This document shows positions 58,437 to 64,000 of a stretch of DNA of 64,000 nt, piece by piece; position 1 is the stretch's first letter, and each line of letters begins with the position of its first letter. Origin of the DNA: Microdochium bolleyi (Eukaryota; Ascomycota; Sordariomycetes; Xylariales; Microdochiaceae); contig KQ964254.1 in assembly GCA_001566295.1 (NCBI GenBank), positions 558,001 through 622,000 on the forward strand, given 5' to 3'. The notes under the pieces were generated by a model. That model was not told where the DNA came from. It made no database searches and saw only the letters and a program-made list of their open reading frames with translations. Made by a program: the position numbers and the translations under genes.

Positions 58437-58979
58437 AGAGATAGGCTGGTTCCAGCTATGGTGGACCGGGAGTGTACACTCTACTTGAGAATGGAGAAGC
58501 GGGGGAAGTTGTGTTGAGCATTTCCTCTCGCAGTCTTCGCACGGGACCTGGAGCTCAACGATGGGGATGGAGTGGGAATGTAGATTGAAGAGAGACTGCT
58601 TCGCATCTTGCCCACTTGGGCGGACGTAAGGGATAAAAACTCAGACTCGCTTTTTCACTGTACATACTTTTGACTTACTACCACAAATTCGACGAACGCA
58701 AGACATATCATGAACGCAACAAATGTCTGGTCACAAAGTGCTCAACCGCAGCCACATTGTATGTCTGAACCAGCGAACTGATCGTGCGAGCTTTCTCCTG
58801 GAGATACAGACTCCCATACAGAGACACTCAAGTGATCATACTTTGGGGTTTCTCAAGCATTATCCCAATTCAAGGTGGTAGCATATACAGCTGAGAATTC
58901 AGCGTTCTCTTCTCGAGAGGTCTTCATATAGTCCCGGCACCATGTCATCGCCGCCTCGGGAGTCTCGAGATCGGAGTTC
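58437..58979. other. Convergent intergenic region, GH7 and DAO 3' ends
   Basis: Both genes terminate here. The stretch is unremarkable, with no recognisable coding or RNA sequence. Confidence 0.55.
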
Positions 58980-60648
58980 CTACAGCCGCGCCTTCTCAGC
59001 CCCCGCGATGATCCCCCCGAGCACGTCTGCCGCGCTCTCCACGGCGTCCAGCGCCATGCCGTACCCAGCCTGGAACCCGGTGCCGCCCGCGCCATAGTTG
59101 TGCACCAGCAGCACTCTGGTGGTCCCGGTCCCTTCAGCGACGACGCCGGCGGCGGCAGCGACACCGACGGGGTCGCGCTCGACGCGAGCGCCGCCTTCCC
59201 TGGATGGCCGCAAGCCTGCAAAGGCAGCGAGGACCTCGGCGTTATTCAGGTCCGGGCTTAGAGCGGCTGTGCGGGACAGGATGGACTCGGTCTCGGAGAG
59301 GTACGTCGAGCCGTCGCTTTATCTGGTCAGTATCGTATTTACCGGTATGTGAGGAGGCTCGCAGAGGGCGGCGCGAGACAATTGATTCTTCGCAGCGTGC
59401 CCAGAGGACAAGTTCGGAATGCGAAGCGATGACCGGGGCAAGGAATATCAAACGATAAGAAGGTGTCTCAATCTCACCTGTTGCCTTTCTGCATGTACCC
59501 TCCCAGAATGACATGACCATCAGTCCCCGGCCGCGGGATGACATATGTCTCGTACCCGACGCCGTGGCGCATCATGTTCCGCATCATCTTCCCGCTGCCG
59601 GAGGAGCCCGGGCAACGCGCGAGGACGACCTGCCCGCGTGTAGGATAGCACTTGATATCCTGCACTCCGGGCAAGGACCGGCTGGCGTTGCCGGTGCAGT
59701 TGAAGACGATCTTTGGGAGCCGCCGGCCGCCTGTGGTGGAGGACGACAGGTGGCAGACATCTTCGAGACTCCCCAAAGTCTTACGGACAAAGGTCACACC
59801 GTACTCGTCGCGCAGCTTCGAGGCCAGGTAGAGCAGGTGCTTCGGCGCGTTGATAGTCACCGTGGTGAACTTTGCACCAAAAGACACGCCGGCTGGCAGC
59901 TCGTTGGCTGGGATGGCTTGGAACTAGGAGACAGGGGTTAGGTCAGTCGGTTTAATGGCTTGAGCTTTCGTGTGTAGGTTCCCGCGTCTGCAATTACAGG
60001 CAGATCGCCCTCGGCGTTCCTGCAATTGTCCTTGGAACGAACGAATGTGACTGTCTCGACCACTTACATCCTCAAGATACCTCGCCATGTGCTGGATCTT
60101 GTCCTTGGGAACTTGCTCGTCCCAGTACTCGACCGACTCGACACGCTGCACAAACGCCTCCTTGCTGTCCCTGGCCGAGCCGGCGAGGCCCATGAGGTAC
60201 TTGTACCCGGCCTGATCCCAGCGCAGAGCATTCGCATCGGTCCCCGAGATGGCGGAGAAGTTGCAGCCAGCCCTATCGTCTCGTGTGGCGATATTAGTCT
60301 TCTACTCCTGTGATATACCAAGGAGACATTTAGAGTCATCTGTTTCATGTCGTTCCGTGGTTCCACGCAGAGCACAGGTGTATGTCTGCAATAGAAACGA
60401 AAGGAACAACTGTAGCTTACCAGGGTGAAGTATACGTCACGGCGGTGTCTCCGGGGAGATGCTGCGCGACGATGGTGATGTGCCGGCCCAAGCCCTGCTG
60501 ACATAGGACGAGGGCTACATCGAGGCCGATGATGCCCGCACTGTGATCCTCCGCAGCAGAATGCCAGTCAGTGACTGCGCTTACAGTGACATGCAGTCAG
60601 AATCAGGGTGGCTTACCCAACGATGACGATGTCACCTGCTGGCGACAT
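58980..60648 (-). CDS. D-amino-acid oxidase, FAD-dependent, peroxisomal
   Basis: Exons are complement(58980-59316, 59478-59923, 60068-60272, 60421-60540, 60617-60648), giving 379 aa. All four introns (161, 144, 148 and 76 bp) keep phase and restore family sequence. The enzyme oxidises D-amino acids to 2-oxo acids with release of ammonia and H2O2. Exons 1 and 2 join to form the dinucleotide-binding motif IVIVGAGIIGLDVALVL. Later marks are TYTSPWAGCNFSAISGTD, the fold core ending at NCTGNASRSLPGV and YPTRGQVVLA, then GLRPSREGGARVE, and the closing signature VLLVHNYGAGGTGFQAGYGMA. The C terminus ARL fits a PTS1 signal, as expected for peroxisomal DAO. The fragmented structure hides the gene in simple open-frame searches. 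D-aspartate oxidase is an alternative within the same family. Confidence 0.9.
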
Positions 60649-61598
60649 GGCAACAAGAGTATAGTTCCCTCAATCCCCGCGACTTCTGGCTGTTACACTG
60701 CAACAAATGAGTTAAATACCTCAGGGTATGCCGGTCGCGTGACTGTTGGTATAGAAGAGCCAGCACAGCCTGCTTGGAGGTATTGCCAAGCAACGATGGC
60801 AAACTGTTTCGTAAGTGCTGCGTCGATAGTGCTCGTGATGTCCCGAAGAACCAGGGACTATATCCAAGTGTACAGGGCGATATCCTCGAGTCGACGAGGC
60901 GAGTTATGGGTCTCCACGAGTGGCTTCCTGCGGCTGGCCTTGCCTATTTTGTCCTGGACCATGTGCGGTCTGGGCACGGAATAGTCCGGAGCTGAACCTT
61001 GTAGCCCTTCAATAGTGGATCTCCCTGTCGTGGGGAATATCTCTGGCGGTCACCTCTTTGTGAGTGTCAAGCAGCACCGAATGGGCTTGTAAAGTGTAAG
61101 GCCTTTTGTTATTTGGGATTCCATCTTACACGATCTCGGCACAGGACTCAGCTCTGGCTTGCGACTAAAAGTGGAGAATATACCCATGTGAATACTCCGA
61201 ACAATGTGAATGAAGGTTTGTGCTATTTGGCTTGCGAAATGCAATTGTTTCAAGCAGTTTGACTAATTGAACCTGTATAGATAGTTGTATAACGCCTGGA
61301 GCCAAGCCATGATTGGCTGTTCACGCGTATGGAGAGTGTCAGCATCCCTTTACTGGTTTGAAAGTATACCCGACACTTTCCAATCACTTATTGGGTTGTG
61401 AGCTTTATTCGACTAACCCATTATACACCAGCAATGTTGATGGTGCGTGTGCATTACATGACCCTGGCGCAGTATGAACTCCGATGGAAGGTTTGAAAGT
61501 TGTGTCTGAATCGTTATTCTGCGTGCCCAAGGCTCGCAGATGTCGTCCCGACTGCCGCTTGGACTTGGATATTGCACGGAAGCTCGAGTTGTTCGAGC
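60649..61598. other. Intergenic region upstream of the DAO gene
   Basis: Both flanking genes are on the minus strand, so this holds the DAO promoter and the JmjC gene 3' UTR. No recognisable repeats, coding sequence or RNA gene. Confidence 0.5.
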
Positions 61599-62693
61599 TC
61601 ACCTGCACCACCAGTTTGCCGATGCATTGAGCTCACCGTCCCTCCCCTGGCTCGCGATGGTATGCCACCAACCTTTTGGTATGAACAGAGCGTCACCAGG
61701 GCCGACGGCTGCCTGTGATATGTGGGGATAATGTGCATCTTCTGGACTGGGGAGCCACGCTGCTCTGTGTAGCAAATCTCGCTCGGGACCTTGCATCATC
61801 TCAGTACCGCGGAGCCTTGCAGAAGTTCGCATCCCAAGCTTCTTCTGTATCTGGTTGAAGACTCCAAGAGCAGCTTTGGGCGGCAGAAAGCGCACAGTCT
61901 TGTGGCCATGCAGCTGGCAAAAGATGTTCGGGTTTGGGTCGCAATGCAGCGGTGTATAGGTCGGCTGCAGGCCCAGCCAGACACTCGAACTGTATATGTC
62001 TCCTTTTGGCGAGGTCTTCACGATGTCTGGGCTCTGTAGGTCGTCTGACAACGAGCTCGGCAGGTCACGGATGTCGGACTGGGCAATGTAGATGTGAGTG
62101 AGTGGTCCCTCCTCGGGGTGGCCGACGTTGAATTGGCTCGCCTCGAGGAGCAATCCAAGGGGAGCCTGGAACTGATGAAATTGTGCAGATGCCTCGACTG
62201 ATCGAGTTGAAGACGAGGCGACAATGTCTTCGAGCTCGGACGCGTGCCAAGTTGCTTGCCGGCGCAGCTCTTGGAGGAAGATGCTCCACTGCGTGGTCCG
62301 CGTCGGGTGACTTGTGAACTCGTACGGCACCAGTATGTCCTCGAACGTGCCAAGGTAGTCAGAGAACGGACTTTGGCCGGAGCTGTTCTCTTTTCTGAAC
62401 CACTTCTCCGCAGCTGGAAGACTGTGGGCTTTACGAATAACGAGCGGCGAGGCCGAGTCCCAGATCATGCTCTTCAGGGCTTGGGTCTCCGACGGCGCAT
62501 GCACCTCGTTGACGGCAGGGACAGTCTGCTGGCTGTCAGAGCTGACGAAGGTACGACAAGGCCCGCCATTTCGGGCTACCGGTAGGAAGCTGTGTATCGG
62601 TACGCGAGAGGCCGGCACCAATTGCCGTAGCATCATCCTGGCGAAAGAAGAAGGGTTGCTGCGCATGGTCAGAGAGACCTCAGAAATCATCAT
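61599..62693 (-). CDS. JmjC/cupin Fe(II)-oxoglutarate-type protein, possible mitochondrial leader
   Basis: This single exon encodes 364 aa from the first ATG; an alternative start at 62666 (MRSNPSSFARMML) would give 355 aa. The C-terminal half has a JmjC/cupin fold: QPTYTPLHCDPNPNIFCQLHGHKTVRFLPP gives the HxD iron ligands, and GDALFIPKGWWHTIAS supplies the distal histidine. This resembles fungal cupin_8 hydroxylases, a family that modifies protein, tRNA or small molecules. From the second start, the first ~45 residues are rich in Arg, Ser and Ala with no acidic residue, like a mitochondrial presequence. No chromatin-reader domain is present, so a histone demethylase role is not supported. 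The substrate is unknown. Confidence 0.8.
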   Translation of the reverse strand: MMISEVSLTMRSNPSSFARMMLRQLVPASRVPIHSFLPVARNGGPCRTFVSSDSQQTVPAVNEVHAPSETQALKSMIWDSASPLVIRKAHSLPAAEKWFRKENSSGQSPFSDYLGTFEDILVPYEFTSHPTRTTQWSIFLQELRRQATWHASELEDIVASSSTRSVEASAQFHQFQAPLGLLLEASQFNVGHPEEGPLTHIYIAQSDIRDLPSSLSDDLQSPDIVKTSPKGDIYSSSVWLGLQPTYTPLHCDPNPNIFCQLHGHKTVRFLPPKAALGVFNQIQKKLGMRTSARLRGTEMMQGPERDLLHRAAWLPSPEDAHYPHISQAAVGPGDALFIPKGWWHTIASQGRDGELNASANWWCR

Positions 62694-63261
62694 TCACATG
62701 TGCCGGGGTGGCCCCACTGCAAGTTGGAAGGTGCGACCAAGCAGCCGATGAGGAGTGGCCCGTGCACGACGTCCATCTGAGCCCCGTCTCCAGCAAGCGG
62801 GCTGTGAGGGAGGTGAGAAAGGTTGAAGCAGGCATGCGAGTGCTGCAGACAGATCCGACCTCCAACGTCGCCATTGCACCTCCCGTAGCGTCTTGCAAGC
62901 ACTGATCCGTGCATTCAGCCCGAGGCCGACCGACAATCTCCAGCCGGACCCTGGCTTGGCTTTGCACACAACTCTCGGCCGACACGAGACCGAGCCCGCC
63001 TCCGCTCGCTCGCCCACGACGTCGAGGCTGCCGCCGTCCTCGCAGACTTCGGTGCCCCTCTTTGGTCGCCCACCTCTTCTTCCACCCCACCGCAGCAAAG
63101 CCGTCGCATCGTGACACCGCGTCCAGTTCCAATTAGCGGCAACATCGCCGTCGCGCTCCCAATCCTCCTCTCGCAAATCCGCGTCCTCAAATCGTGCGCG
63201 GCATCTTGAGACCACAAGCACCTCCCCGTGCTACCGCCCAACCGCAAATCTGGACTCCACA
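62694..63261. other. Divergent promoter region of JmjC and CK2 beta genes
   Basis: About 570 bp separates the two start codons. The CK2-proximal part is C-rich on the plus strand, as in a leader. No other feature was seen. Confidence 0.55.
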
Positions 63262-64000
63262 ATGTCGTCCTCCTCGGGGACCCCCGAGTCCTGGATCTCC
63301 TCCTTCTGCTCCCTCCTTGGCCACGAGTACTTTGCCGAGGTGTCAGAAGACTTCATCGAGGATGACTTCAACCTAACGGGGCTCCAGACCCAAGTCGCCA
63401 TGTACAAAGAGGCACTTGAGGTAGGTTTCACAGCAAACAACACGGTTCACCCCACTCTGCTGACAATCTGCATTAGATGATACTCGATGTCGAACCCGAA
63501 GACGACGACGACGAAGAAGAAGAGGAGGAAGAAGATGAGGACGAATCGATCGAGGGCGGCAACGCACCTATGCGCCAGGGCGAAAGGAGAAACCACAGCC
63601 GCATAGCCAGCGATCTCTCTGTGATAGAGTCTTCGGCCGAGATGCTCTACGGCCTCATCCACCAGCGATTCATCTGCTCCCGCGCGGGCATCCAACAGAT
63701 GTCAGAAAAGTACGAGCTCGGCCACTTCGGCGTCTGCCCTCGAAGCCACTGCGAGCAGGCGAGAACTCTGCCCGTAGGCCTGTCTGACATACCTGGCGAG
63801 GAGACCGTGAAGCTCTTCTGCCCGTCCTGCTTGGACGTATACGTCCCGCCCAATAGCAGATTTCAGACCGTGGATGGCGCCTTCTTCGGCCGCACTTTCG
63901 GATCTTTGTTTCTTCTCACTTTCCCCGAATACGATTTGACGAAACGCGGCGCCGACGTGCTGGCTGGTGCCAGAATAACCGAAGACGACCGGGAGTTAAT
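63262..64000 (+). CDS. Casein kinase II regulatory subunit beta, 3' end cut
   Basis: Exons visible are 63262-63420 and 63477 to the end of the window (intron 63421-63476, 56 bp), phase 0. The beta subunit dimerises through zinc ribbons and docks two catalytic subunits to form the CK2 holoenzyme. The N terminus ESWISSFCSLLGHEYFAEVSEDFIEDDFNLTGL is the conserved family start; MYKEALEMILDVEPEDDDDEEEE is the acidic loop, here enlarged. AEMLYGLIHQRFICSRAGIQQM and YELGHFGVCPRSHCEQARTLPVGLSDIPGEETVKLFCPSCLDVYVPP give the four zinc cysteines (CPRSHC and CPSC). The sequence stops after about 227 residues, within the region after the zinc ribbon. The second copy typical of fungi (CKB1 against CKB2) cannot be told apart here. 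Confidence 0.95.

Overview
The window reads as nuclear DNA of a filamentous ascomycete (Pezizomycotina, probably a Sordariomycete; the class is an inference from gene style only). Most introns are short (about 55-150 bp) with GTRNGT-like donors and YAG acceptors. Proteins carry long disordered Gln/Pro/Ser tracts, and intergenic spaces are 0.5-2.4 kb with microsatellites. There is a secreted family-7 cellulase. I find no transposon, CRISPR array, rRNA, tRNA or recognisable secondary-metabolite cluster. The window holds 21 protein genes; the first (HSE1) is cut at its 5' end and the last (CK2 beta) at its 3' end.

Left part (1-22.2 kb): HSE1 (ESCRT-0, +); a membrane protein of unknown function (-); a universal-stress-protein-domain protein (-); PAB1 poly(A)-binding protein (-); HUL5 HECT ubiquitin ligase (+); an F-box/WD-type protein (-). 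Middle part (22.2-43.6 kb): a cytochrome P450 (+); peroxisomal 3-ketoacyl-CoA thiolase (+); an ornithine-cyclodeaminase/mu-crystallin protein with a Ser-rich insert (-); RPL8/eL8 (-); NCS6/CTU1 tRNA thiolase (+); a four-exon complex I 9.5 kDa subunit (-); the MYST acetyltransferase SAS3 (+); a secreted glutaminyl cyclase (+); an epsin (+). Right part (43.6-64 kb): centrin/CDC31 (-); the self-cleaving NUP98-96 (NUP145) precursor (+); a GH7 endoglucanase (+); a peroxisomal D-amino-acid oxidase (-); a JmjC/cupin protein with a mitochondrial-like leader (-); casein kinase II beta (+).

The genes are mostly unrelated housekeeping genes rather than one pathway. Themes that recur are ubiquitin-dependent trafficking (HSE1 and epsin both carry UIMs), nuclear mRNA biology (PAB1, NUP98-96, SAS3), translation (RPL8, NCS6), peroxisomal oxidation (thiolase with PTS2, DAO with PTS1-like ARL) and secretion (glutaminyl cyclase, plus a cellulase whose predicted mature N terminus is Gln). 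I did not find a convincing undescribed multi-gene system. The best leads are single-gene oddities: a 36-residue-period duplication in the P450 membrane anchor, a Ser-rich insert inside the cyclodeaminase fold, a perfect intronic hairpin in RPL8, an A-rich PAB1 leader, and the uncharacterised two-anchor membrane protein. Exon boundaries were placed by hand from splice consensus, reading phase and family knowledge; no alignment or transcript data were available.
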